DNA of 64,000 bases, from contig NC_072790.1 in NCBI RefSeq assembly GCF_028583425.1, forward strand, positions 8,042,552-8,106,551, read 5' to 3'. The position numbers were made by a program, and so were the translations under genes. The stretch comes from Eublepharis macularius. Its lineage: Eukaryota; Chordata; Lepidosauria; Squamata; Eublepharidae. Shown here in pieces: positions 11,501-24,047 of the stretch. The notes under the pieces were generated by a model. It saw nothing but the letters and a program-made list of their open reading frames with translations, was not told where the DNA came from and did no database searches. Numbering within the stretch: position 1 is the stretch's first letter; each line of letters opens with the position of its first letter.

Positions 11501-14500
11501 CAAAGAGGTTGGTTTCTTCTTTGTTGACGCTGAAAAAGCGTTTGACAATTTAAACTGGGACTTTATGTTTGCCACTATGGAAAAGCTACAATTGGGAGAA
11601 AGATTCATCAGAGCAATTAAGGAAATTTATAGAGACCAGACTGCAGCAATTGTGGTGAATGATGAATTGACCAAGAAATTGACGATAAGTAAAGGAACAA
11701 GACAAGGTTGCCCGTTATCTCCATTGTTGTTCATTTTAGTATTGGAGATTCTGATGATACAAATACGTCAAGATGATGAAATTCGTGGAATAAAAATAAA
11801 GGACTATTCATACAAGGTCAGAGCATTTGCGGATGACATAATGTTAATTGTAGAGGACCCATTGGAGAACATGCCAAGAGTGATAGATAAGATCAAGGAG
11901 TTTGGAGACTTGGCAGGTTTCTTCATTAACAAAAAGAAGTCAAAGATATTATGCAAAAATATGACTAAGCAGAAACAACAATTGTTAATGGAAACAACGG
12001 ATTGTGAAGTAACAAGTAAAGTGAAATATTTGGGAGTCGAATTAACTGCAAAGAACATAGATCTATTCAAAAACAATTATGAAAAACTATGGACTCAGAT
12101 AGAGAGAGACTTGATTAAATGGAATAGATTGAATTTGTCATGGTTGGGTAGGATTGCAGCAGTTAAGATGAATGTGTTACCAAGAGTAATGTTTTTGCTA
12201 CAGACAATACCAATCATCAGAGACTCCAAACAATTTGAAAAATGGCAGAGGAAAATATCAGATTTTGTTTGGGCAGGCAAGAAGCCTCGAGTGAAAGTGA
12301 AAGTTTTACAAGATGCAAAGGAAAGAGGCGGAATGCAACTGCCCAATCTGAGACTTTATCATGATGCAATCTGCCTAGTTTGGTTGAAAGAATGGATGAC
12401 ATTAAAGAACAAGAAACTATTAGCCCTAGAGGGATATAAAAAAATATTTGGATGGCACGCATATTTATGGCATGACAAAGTAAAGGTCAACTCGATGTTC
12501 CTGCATCACTTTGTTCGGAGAAGTCTATACATAATCTGGAAGAAGTACAGAATTTATCTACAAGAAGGAACCCCTTTGTGGGTGGTTCCATATGAGGTGA
12601 TAGACCCGAGAGCTGTTGATAATGAACAACAATGTTTAACGTATAAAGAAATAACTAAAACTGAAGCATCCAAACTTAGAATAAAGACACAAGAGGAACT
12701 ATCACCTAACTACGATTGGTTCCAGTATAGACAGATCAGAGACTTATATAATTCGGACTCTGTAAAGGGAGGTATACGAATAGAGAATTCGGAACTAGAG
12801 CAGACCCTTCTTAAAGAAGATAAGAAAAGAATATCCAAGGTATACCAAGTACTGTTGAAGTGGTATACCGAGGATGAGATAGTTAAAACACAAATGGTGA
12901 AATGGGCTATAAACTTTAATAAAGAAATAACAATGGAGGCATGGGAATACTTGTGGAAAACTACAATGAAGACAACGACATGTATTAATATCAAAGAGAA
13001 CATTCATAAAATGATCTATCGTTGGTACATGACACCAAAGAAGATTGCGCTAGGGAATTTGAATACTTCTAATAAATGCTGGAAATGTAAGAAGCATGAG
13101 GGCTCCCTCTATCATATGTGGTGGTCGTGTGAGGTAGCCAGGCAGTACTGGGGGGAAATAATAAGAGAAATGAGTGAAATTTTACAATTTCAAATTAATA
13201 AGAACCCAGAACTCCTGCTACTGAACTTGGGAATGGAGGGAATTCCAGCCCAACACAGGACGTTGATATTTTATATGACAGCAGCAGCTAGACTTTTGTA
13301 TGCGCAAAAATGGAAAGTACAAGAAGTGCCAACTATTGAAGATTGGACTTACAAATTGCTGTATATGGCTGAAATGGACAAGATGACAAGAAAATTGAGA
13401 GATCTGGACTCAGGGCAGTTCAACACAGACTGGGAGAAGCTGAAACAATACCTGGAGAAGAAATGGGAGGTGGGAGGAAAACTGTGGCAGTTTGAGAACT
13501 ACTGAAGTATTGAAGTAGAGGGGGGAGACTTTACCGGGGGGAGAAGAGATAAATGTGAATTAATAAGCAGTCAGATTAATAGATTGACATATATATAGAT
13601 ATATATAGGTTAACAAACAGAACATAGAGAAAATAATTAATTATAAGGACTAAATATAAGGAGCGATTAACTAACAATATTTTCTTTTTTTTCTGACAAG
13701 TTTTGTACCAAACTGAATGTCTGAAGATATAGATGGGTCAAATTGATTGACTACGTGAGGAGAGATATATAGAACTATTATAAAAAGATAGAATGAGTAA
13801 TATACATAGAGAATAAGTCAAATTGTTTGATATAAACGAATGTATGATCTATATGGTTTATGATATATAGAAATACCTGAAATTGAAAAATTGGGATAAA
13901 TTGTTTATCTAAGATGGAAACAAAGGCTTACAGTTTGGGCATATAATGTTAAAAATAGTTAAGGATGTACTGCTTAGAATAATGGAGAATATATATTTGT
14001 TTTAGATAGAGGAAGCTAATAAAAGTAAGGGAAAGGGGACAAAGGGTTGGAAAGCTGTTGGAAGTCAACAAAAAGGGGGGGGAAAGGGAGGGGGTTAGAG
14101 ATGAAAAAATTGGGGAAAATTGAATGTAAATGTGGAAATAATGGATTCTAACCCAATAAAAATTTTTCAAAAAAAAAAAAAAAGTGGGTGGGAAGGAGAG
14201 AAGGAAGCAGGAAAAAGGGAGCGGCTATGGGGGCAGCCAGGGAGGGGAAAGAGGACATGGTGGGGGAGGGGGAAATGAGACGCCCCCACAAATCCTTGCA
14301 GGACCCCTCCATTATATATTATTCTTATTCTGCCATCTTTTTAAAATCCTGTGCAAAACTCTTGTCCTTGTGTAGCCCTTCCCCAAACACGTCATGAAAT
14401 ATCCCCATCTGTTTACATTCCATCATATTTGACCTCTGCTATGTTGGCATCTTTTATCTCTCTTTATTAGAAATGGGTGTCAGTTTTGATTGGACTTCAG

Positions 14501-17500
14501 TGGGGCGCAGGATGGCCCAGCTGCCTTTGAATTAGGAGGCTGCGGGAGGTTTGGCAGCAGGGATGGGGGAAGGCAGGCTACCAAGCCGCCATTTTCTTCA
14601 GAACTGACCCCTCTGATCTGGAGAGCAGCTGAAATTCTGGGAGAGCTCCAGATCCCCCCCCCCCCTGCAGGTTGACAACCCTAATAGTAAGATACCACAG
14701 TAACAGCACAGTCCCACGCACAGCTACTCCAGTCTAAACCAGTGGGCTTAGAGTGAAGCCACTGCAGATGACGATCGCCCTGTAATTTCCGTAGACACTG
14801 AGCTGGCTGGTGGGACCGCCAGTGCTTCGGATGTGGGTGTTCTCCTTGCAGAAGGACATCTGTTGGTTCAACGCTCCCCCCACCTCTCTCCTAAGTCCTC
14901 ACCGACCAAATATGTGCTGTGAATGCTTGTGCTAGATAGTAGCAGGGTCTGTTGCATCTTGCGGGTGAAAAAACAGGGTAAAAGGAACATGAAAATGAGT
15001 TGGCGCTGGTGGTAACTAATGGCTCCCTTGCTTGCAAATATAAACCCATTGGCTTTCATCTGACACAGGCTGACCTGTCTCAAATGGTAAACATCAAACG
15101 GTTTCATGCAATTATCACAGTGGCCACATGCAAACGAGCCATTAAAAGCAATTGGTGCTAGAGAACATTAAGACCTCAGTCTAAATAAATAACAAAATGG
15201 CCCAGTCTGTTTGTTCTTCCACAATCTGCAAATGCAAAAAAAAAAAGCAAAAAGGGTCCAGGGCCATTCCAGATCCCCAGCGAACAGGGAAAGGTGCACC
15301 GGCTGTCAGAAGCAGCAAAGCTCCGAGCATAGTTGTGGGTGTTCGGGAAAGCCATTGTTAGCTTTGTAAATGATTACATGGTGGATGGGTAAACAACATC
15401 TACCAGTCAATGGCTGCTTTCACAGCTGTACAATCTCATCAAATCCAACAGGTCATTAAAGCAATAAAGTACCAAGCTTGTTGAATTTTTCATCTTTTCC
15501 AAAATTCGAATCTATCTTTCAAAACCAAAATAACAAAATTAGCATACAAAATGCCTTAAGTGGTTTTCAAAAGGAGAACGAGTCCTGTGAAGTGAACTGG
15601 CTTTTGTAAGCATTGTTTTTACTTGGGGCCGTTAAAGCCTCGGCATCTGCTGTATTTACACGGAGTCCCAGGTCCCATCCCCACGACTCCAGCGAGAGAG
15701 AAGGGTCAGATGGCAGAAGAGGTGAAAGACCCTGAGATGCCAGAGAGCAGCTGCCGGCCTGAGTAGCCAATACTGGTGATGATTAAATCCAGCACTGTCA
15801 ATTAATTAACTACACCACTGGTCACCACCTGTACAATGCATGCACTCATTGCATGCAGGGAATGATTTCAGAAACCTGATTATATCCCATATACTGGGCA
15901 ACCGGTAATTACAAGATGTTCTTATTGTTTGTGATTTAATCTTTGCTTTGCTGAAAGTGTCATCAAGGGCCTTTTGTTAGAATCAAAGAATCATAGAGCT
16001 GGAAGGACCCCGATGGGTATCTAGTCCAACGCTCTGTACAGTGCAGGTAATTCACAGCTCCCCCCCTCCCCCACTGCCTCCTGCTCTATGCCCAGAGGAA
16101 GGCGAAAAACCTCAGGACACCCGGACAATCTGGCCTGTGGGGAAATCCCTTCCTGACCCCAAAGCGGCAGGGGGCATATAAGGGAGGGCCCTGAGAGCCT
16201 CGCAGGGGCTCATCCTTTCCTGCCCTCCTTCTCACAATCTGCCTAACTCCATACAAAGCCACAGGTTCAGCATTGCTGGATAACTATCCAGCCCTCTCTA
16301 GCCATGGCAAATCTTTACCTTCTGCTTTTTTGGTTGCTCTCATTGGACTGCATTTGGACGCTTCACTGATGAGCCACACCCACCTCTCCACCTTCCCCCC
16401 CTTTTACAGCTTTCGATTTCCACAAGGTAATCATTTCATTCATTGATCCCGACTGAGACGAGCTAGAAGAATTCTCTGGGTTTTTAAAGGACGGAAGTTC
16501 TGGTTACTTTAATCCCTGCTTAGAGATCCAAGTTTGGGTCCAGAGATCTGCCAGTCAAAAGTGCTGACGGTTGCTGACCTCCCTGCCTTTCCCGTCCCCC
16601 TTGCAGCCCCTTTTGACTTCAGGGAAGTCAGGAGGAAGAAGAGGGTCGTTTATGCCCCCTCCCCTCAACAGTCTCTCAGCCTTACTTCACGTGGGGGGCG
16701 GGGGGTGGGGGCGGGGGAGGGGGCTGGGAACATCAGCAATCCTTGGGCAGGCCTTGTGTGTCCCTTGTGCTGGACCCAACCCCTGGAGATAACGTTTCCA
16801 GTGTCCTCTCTCATGCTTGTGGAGCGCATGTGTCTGTGAATCAGTCTTTTACTTCCTTCAGCTCCTGGGCTTTTCCACGGAGGGGTCTGAATGGACCCAT
16901 CACGAGCCTGTGGGCATTCTACCAAGCTCATTCATATAATTATGCCCATGTGGGAAGAGCCAGGATGACTCAGGTATTAATGGCATTTAATTCATTCTTG
17001 GCTGTGAGCTCGGCGTTCAATGCCAACAAGAGGTTTTTAGGCTTGAGCAGGCAATCTGGGTGAGCCGGCAGATTCCTAAGTACACATTGATGGAAATGTG
17101 ATCAACATATTACTGCTTACCAGATGTTCCACTTGTAGAAGTTTTTAAAATAATAATAATAACAACAACATTCAATTTATATACCGCCCTTCAGGACAAT
17201 TTAATGCCCACTCAGAGCAGTTTACAAAGTTTCTTATTATTGGCTGTTGTGGGTTTTCGGGGCTGTATTGCCGTGGTCTTGGCATAGTAGTTCCTGACGT
17301 TTTGCCAGCAGCTGTGGCTGGCATCTTCAGAGGTGTAGCACCAAAAGACAGAGATCTCTCAGTGTCACAGTGTGGAAAAGATGTAGGTCATTTGTATCTA
17401 CTCAGGAGGGGTGGGGTTGAGCTGAGTCATCCTGTAAGAGTTTCCCAGGGTGTGGAATGTTAATGGCGGGAGGCTTCACTGTATCCTGAGGAGGTTCTTT

Positions 17501-20500
17501 TGCATCTGGATTGGTGCTTGATGTGCTAATCTTCTCTGCAGGGCTATTGTCGGGGATAGAATGTTTTGTTAGCCTGGTGTTTTTCAGAACTGGAAACCAT
17601 GCTCTGTTCATTCTTAAGGTTTCTTCTTTCCTGTTGAAGTTTTGCTTATGCTTGTGAATTTCAATGGCTTCCCTGTGCAGTCTGACAAAGTAGTTGGAAG
17701 TGTTGTCCAGTATTTTGGTGTCCTGGAATAAGATACTGTGCCCTGTTTGAGTTAGGCTATGTTCAGCCACTGCTGATTTTTCAGGTTGTCCAAGTCTGCA
17801 GTGTCTTTCATGTTCTTTTATTCTTGTCTGGATGCTACGCTTTGTGGTCCCGATGTAAACTTGTCCACAGCTGCAGGGTATACGGTATACTCCTGCAGAG
17901 GTGAGGGGGTCTCTACTGTCTTTTGCTGATCGTAGCATCTGTTGTATTTTTCGGGTGGGTCTGAATACTGCTTGAAGGTTATGCTTTTTCATAAGCTTTC
18001 CCATCTGATCAGTAATTCCTTTGATATATGGCAAAAACACTTTTCCTGTAGGAGACTGTTTTTCCTTGGTTCTTTGATTCATCCTGGGTTTGATTGCTCT
18101 TCGGATTTCATTTCTGGAGTAGCCATTTGCCTGAAGTGCGTGGTTTAGATGATTAATTTCCTCATTGAGAAAGCGCGGCTCACATATCCGTCTTGCACGA
18201 TCCACTAATGTTTTCATTATGCCTCTTTTCTGTCGGGGGTGGTGATTGGAGTTTTTGTGTAAGTACCGATCAGTGTGAGTTGGTTTCCTGTAGACCCTGT
18301 GACCTAACTGAAAGTTTGCTTTGCGGATGACCAAGGTATCCAGGAATGGGAGTTTTCCCTCGATTTCTTTCTCCATTGTGAATTGTATGTTCAGGTGGAT
18401 GTTGTTGAGATGATTCAGAAACCCCATCAATTCTTCCTCCCCATGGCTCCAAATGATAAATGTATCATCCACAAACCGGAACCATACACTAGGTTTGTGG
18501 GGTGCTGATTCTAGAGCTGTTTTTTCAAAATGTTCCATGTAGAAGTTTGCTATAACTGGGCTGAGTGGGCTCCCCATGGCCACCCCATCCATCTGTTCAT
18601 AGAATTCGTTGTCCCATTGGAAGTAACTGGTTGTCAGACAATGGTGGAATAAGGCTGTTACATCCTCTGGGAAAATCTGGTTAATAAGTGCAATAGTGTC
18701 TTTTACTGGAACCTTGGTAAACAGGGATACAACATCAAAACTGACAAGTATGTCTTGTGGATTGAGTTTCAGAGAACTGATTTTGTTGATGAAATCTGCT
18801 GAATCTTTGATGTAAGATGAGGTTTTCCCGATGTGGTCCTGCAGGAGATCGGCCAGATGTCTAGCTAATTCATATGTCGGTGAGCCAATGGCACTCACAA
18901 TGGGTCGGAGTGGGACTGAATCCTTATGTATTTTGGGGAGTCCATATAGTCTAGGTGGCTGTGCTTCAGTCTTGCATAGTTTTCTGTGCGTGTCGGGATG
19001 TAGTGAGGAATTCTTGATCAGCGCATTTGTTAGCCTGGTGATTTTGCAAGTGGGATCTCGTTTTAGTTTTTTGTAGGTGGAGGGGTCCAGGAGTTCCTTA
19101 ATCTTCTTTTTGTATTCCTCTGTATTCCTTTTGTATTCCTCTCCCCAAAATACATAAGGATTCAGTCCCACTCCGACCCATTGTGAGTGCCATTGGCTCA
19201 CCGACATATGAATTAGCTAGACATCTGGCTGATCTCCTGCAGGACCACATCGGGAAAACCTCGTCTTACATCAAAGATTCAGCAGATTTCATCAACAAAA
19301 TCAGTTCTCTGAAACTCAATCCACAAGACATACTTGTCAGTTTTGATGTTGTATCCCTGTTTACCAAGGTTCCAGTAAAAGACACTATTGCACTTATTAA
19401 CCAGATTTTCCCAGAGGATGTAACAGCCTTATTCCACCATTGTCTGACAACCAGTTACTTCCAATGGGACAACAAATTCTATGAACAGATGGATGGGGTG
19501 GCCATGGGGAGCCCACTCAGCCCAGTTATAGCAAACTTCTACATGGGACATTTTGAAAAAACAGCTCTAGAATCAGCACCCCACAAACCTAGTGTATGGT
19601 TCCGGTTTGTGGATGATACATTTATCATTTGGAGCCATGGGGAGGAAGAATTGATGGGGTTTTTGAATCATCTCAACAACATCCACCTGAACATACAATT
19701 CACAATGGAGAAAGAAATCGAGGGAAAACTCCCATTCCTGGATACCTTGGTCATCCGCAAAGCAAACTTTCAGTTAGGTCACAGGGTCTACAGGAAACCA
19801 ACTCACACTGATCGGTACTTACACAAAAACTCCAATCACCACCCCCGACAGAAAAGAGGCATAATGAAAACATTAGTGGATCGTGCAAGACGGATATGTG
19901 AGCCACACTTTCTCAATGAGGAAATTAATCATCTAAACCACGCACTTCAGGCAAATGGCTACTCCAGAAATGAAATCCGAAGAGCAATCAACCCCAGGAT
20001 GAATCAAACAACCAAGGAAAAACAGTCTCCTACAGGAAAAGTGTTTTTGCCATATATCAAAGGAATTACTGATCAGATGGGAAAGCTTATGAAAAAGCAT
20101 AACCTTCAAGCAGTATTCAGACCCACCCGAAAAATACAACAGATGCTACGATCAGCAAAAGACAGTAGAGACCCCCTCACCTCTGCAGGAGTATACCGTA
20201 TACCCTGCAGCTGTGGACAAGTTTACATCAGGACCACAAAGCGTAGCATCCAGACAAGAATAAAAGAACATGAAAGACACTGCAGACTTGGACAACCTGA
20301 AAAATCAGCAGTGGCTGAACATAGCCTAACTCAAACAGGGCACAGTATCTTATTCCAGGACACCAAAATACTGGACAACACTTCCAACTACTTTGTCAGA
20401 CTGCACAGGGAAGCCATTGAAATTCACAAGCATAAGCAAAACTTCAACAGGAAAGAAGAAACCTTAAGAATGAACAGAGCATGGTTTCCAGTTCTGAAAA

Positions 20501-23500
20501 ACACCAGGCTAACAAAACACTCAACACCCGACAATAGCCCTGCGGAGAAGATTAGCACATCAAGCACCAATCCAGATGCAAAAGAACCTCCTCAGGATAC
20601 AGTGAAGCCTCCCGCCATTAACATTCCACACCCTGGGAAACTCTTACAGGATGACTCAGCTCAACCCCACCCCTCCTGAGTAGATACAAATGACCTACAT
20701 CTTTTCCACACTGTGACACTGAGAGATCTCTGTCTTTTGGTGCTACACCTCTGAAGATGCCAGCCACAGCTGCTGGCAAAACGTCAGGAACTACAATGCC
20801 AAGACCACGGCAATACAGCCCCGAAAACCCACAACAGCCATCGTTCTCCGGCCGTGAAAGCCTCCGACAATACATTTTCTTATTATTATTCCCACGACAA
20901 AACACCCTGTAATGTGGGTGGGGCTGAGAGAGCTCTGAGAGAGCTCTGAGAGAGCTGTGAGTCTGGCCCAAGGTCCCCAGCTGGCTTCAAGTGGAGGAGT
21001 GGGGAATCAAACCCAGTTCTCCAGATTAGAGTCTCATGCTCTTAACCACTACACCAAACTGGCTTTTTCTTTAATTATGTGGAAGGCTGCACAATTTTCA
21101 TAGCATCCCTAAAGAGGTTTGTGTTTATTACGCAGTCGTCACGTCTAGCTGAAGATTCTGCAAACACTCTTATGCTGTCCATCTATAAAACCTGCATCAC
21201 TGTGGGTCTTGCTCTGCCTGCCACACCTAGATTGAAAACATTTTTGTGTCCTAGGCTAAGCTCATTCACACTTCTGTCACCCCAGATAGCCAAGCCTTGT
21301 GGCATGAAAGGAAGGACTTCTCAAGTGCTGGTGTTGGAAAGTAGAAGCAGGGTCACACCAGGCTGGGGGTGGGGACAAGGGGCTCTGTATCTGACATTAG
21401 TGGTGTTGCCAACTTCACTACTTCATTTCTGGGTAGCTCTAGGAATCACTGGGAAATCTGTAATAAAACTATAAAATTTCCAGTGATTCCTAGAGCTACC
21501 CTTCATCACTTCCAGGTTGTACCTGTAAGTGACACAGCGGTGTCAGTGATGTTGTTTTTAATTTTATTTTTCTGAGCAAGCCTAAGGACAACTCTCTCTG
21601 GCCCCCTTTTGGCCCCCTCCCTGGTAGGGGTGATGATGTCACAGCGTTTCTGGCCTTCTGTTCCCCTCTTTAATCCTCCCCCCCCCGCCAAAATGCAAGT
21701 GTACCCCTTTCTTGCTCAGGACCAGATATTTCTTGTTGACACCTTTGCCAGGCTCATCGGCTCCATCTGTCTCTTGTGTTTCTCCCTGTCTTGCTATATG
21801 GGTGGGAGGTGGAAAGGAAGAGACTGTCTACACAGAAAGGTTCAAGCACAACGTGTGTGTCACGGCATATAGGAATGGAGTGGAACAAGCTGTTCTGGGG
21901 CCAGAATTTTGTGTGTGTGTCCTTGATCTTCAGCCTGCTTTCGCTTTTCACACATTCTTGCAAACATTCTCTATTTCTAAACATGGCTCAAGAAATTATT
22001 AATACTAAAATGCCAAATACCCAAGATATTTCATGGACAGTTGCAGTTTAAAAGTTAGCTGTTTTTCTTCACATTGCAGACTTGGAAGGAGGCATATTTA
22101 ATGAAACAATCTATTAGCAACCAGTGTTAGACCACCAAGCTCTATTTTCTTCTCACTTTCCCCAGTATTGTTGACTCAAGTCCCCTAACTTAGTACTGGC
22201 AACCTCTGAAGTGTTAGACTCTGGCAAGAGTCAGAGCGGGGGGTATGTGCTGTCACTCAACAGTGTTATATCATTTCTGAGAAAAACCCAAAAATGACAT
22301 CATGCTGCTCTAGGAATCACCAGAAACTCTATGGTTTTACCCCCCCCCCAAAAAAACCCCCTACCATCAACACTACAGTGTTATGTCACTTACAAGAGAA
22401 ACCCGTAAGTGATATAATGACAATTTTTTCCTTTCTGCTTGGGAAGATGATGTGTGAACAGCAGTTCAGTCTGTCCAGGTATATTGTAAATGGCAAACAA
22501 ATACCACTGAAACATTTTTTAAAACAAGGTGTTGGGTCCCCCGTCCCCTGTCCCCTGTTATCTACAGAAATCTGCACTAATGAAAATTGTCTATTCCTTT
22601 TCCATATCAGTGGACCAGTAGATTCACAATTTCACCATTATGCCACAGATCTGTCTCTCAATAGGAACTGCGACGAGTGCAGAAACGTTGAGCAAATGGC
22701 TTATTGTTGGCTTAGAAGGTTCCGGTTATGGTCTGTAATGATGAATCTGAATTATTCACCATGGAGATATCTAGGTCCAAAGCAAAATCTGTACTGAGGG
22801 GTTTTTGTTGTTGTTGTTGGTATATTAGCAGGCCTGACCAGCTGTGCATTCCAGGATATAATGGAAAGAGCAAGCATCTACACATTTTTTGAATAGGACA
22901 GCGGAGCATTAGATTAGTTTGTGTGGCATATCACAAAAGAAATACTCTCTGAATGGCTCTCTGTCCCCCCAGGAATGTGACGCTTTTGCAACACACAAGC
23001 CAGTTTGTGGGATGTTTCTAAGTATTGGAAGCTGATGGTTTGAGGAGAAAAACTCATTTTTGAATGTTGGTGTTTTTACCTTTCCATAGAAAACAAGGCA
23101 CTTTCCAATTTATAGGTTGCCTAGCGATTACTTTGATTGCACGCCCTATAAAACCTTTGTTCTCAGTGTGCATACATATCAATAAAAAAGAGGCGGGTAT
23201 ACCTCTAATAACATGGAATTGCTACCATCACAAGGTTCTAGATCAGATGCTGCTCGCCGTGCTCGGGCATTTTCAAGGAACCGGTTTAGTCAATTTCAGA
23301 ACAGCCATGCCTGCTACCAAAAGGTTTTAATTTTAGACAGCTGGCAGCAGAACAGTCATAGATGGGACAAGGGATGCAACTTTTAGTAAGGCAAACTGCA
23401 AGCAAAAAAAAAATGTTTCCTTCTTTTGATTTTGTTACAGGAAGCTGATGAAGCATTGTTACGTAATTTGGAACTGCAGATTGAGTCACAGTTCCTGCAA

Positions 23501-23960
23501 GATGATATGAATGCTACCAAGGACAGATACAAGAAGGTAATTGCCACCAGAGTGGTCTTACTCGATGAAGTTTTCATTCATTACCTAAGAGTGGAGGAAA
23601 GAAAGGCTGTTGGCTCAGTCTTGACCTCTGGTATGCTAATAACTTTCCGCAGATGCATCTATCTTGTCTCCCAAGCCTTCCCCTTCAGTTCCTTGAAAGG
23701 CAGGTTATGGGTGATCAGGAGTTTGATCATAAAATGATTTTCTGATGCAATTATATGTAGATTTACTCCAGTCCAAGTCTATTGAAATCAATGAGTTGAG
23801 ACTGGAGTAACCCTACATAATCATTAATTGTTATCAACAGTTGGAAATGAGAGTATGCTTAGATACATCTTGTCCCTTTGTTATCCTGCTGTATCACTGC
23901 CTTCCATCTTTAGCACTCTCATCTGCCTCATGGTCTTCCGCCCCTTTAGTGGCTCTAGGG

Positions 23961-24047
<87 letters not shown>

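Larger units (their letters stand above)
8025..14196 (+). mobile_element. Full-length LINE-1 with 17-bp target duplication
   Basis: The L1 runs from about 8042 to 14183, in the sense orientation of BFSP1. The flanking copies of AAAAGTGGGTGGGAAGG (8025-8041 and 14180-14196) are identical, and the site reads AT|AAAA, close to the TT|AAAA preferred by L1 endonuclease. Parts: 5' UTR 8042-8952, ORF1 8953-9747, ORF2 9744-13505, 3' UTR 13506-14168 with a purine-rich G run (14068-14098) typical of L1, polyadenylation signal AATAAA at 14155-14160 and a pure A tail of 15 (14169-14183). Intact ends, a perfect duplication, a clean A tail and two open ORFs all mean a recent insertion. Confidence 0.93.
17230..20887. 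mobile_element. Inverted pair of Penelope-like elements in one 12-bp target duplication
   Basis: TTTCTTATTATT flanks the whole unit (17230-17241 and 20876-20887). Inside, a minus-strand copy (17242-19140) and a plus-strand copy (19141-20875) meet head to head with 3' ends outward. The arms 17242-18940 and 19141-20839 are both exactly 1,699 bp with no length difference, separated by 200 bp that belong only to the left copy (18941-19140). The right copy also has 36 more bases at its 3' end (20840-20875). One duplication around both copies points to a single integration event. Both copies are 5'-truncated and carry a reverse transcriptase plus GIY-YIG endonuclease frame. Penelope-like elements are neither L1-type LINEs nor LTR elements. 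Confidence 0.85.
17155..21062 (-). mobile_element. Sauria-type SINE split by the Penelope pair
   Basis: Minus-strand SINE whose head is at 21062 (CCAGTTTGGTGTAGTGGTTA with A box, GGTTTGATTCC B box) and whose AAC/AAT-rich tail is at 17155-17175. The pieces are 20888-21062 and 17155-17241. They match the uninterrupted copy at 27598-27847 on both sides of the insertion, which shows that the Penelope pair entered an existing SINE. The head includes a small tandem of GAGAGAGCTCT units (20925-20958). Confidence 0.8.
5749..23440. other. BFSP1 intron 2, 17.7 kb, rich in insertions
   Basis: Phase 0 intron, the longest of the gene. Main contents are the L1 at 8042-14183 and the Penelope palindrome in a SINE at 17155-21062. 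Smaller repeats are listed separately. Nothing recognised in 6110-6955 (apart from A/T and G homopolymers near 6410-6425 and 6503-6516), 7125-7630, 7781-8024, 14197-14495, 14700-15975, 16262-17154 (apart from a G-rich run), 21063-21400, 21565-22180 and 22430-23440. Confidence 0.6.

Noticed and set aside
19141-19207. ATG at 19207 (minus) as the true start of the left Penelope protein
   Set aside because: The codons before 19140 are antisense of the right copy; the element is simply 5'-truncated.
17230-20887. Assembly artefact as the source of the Penelope palindrome
   Set aside because: The 12-bp duplication, the 36-bp and 200-bp asymmetries and several base differences between arms argue for a real structure. 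Long reads would settle it.
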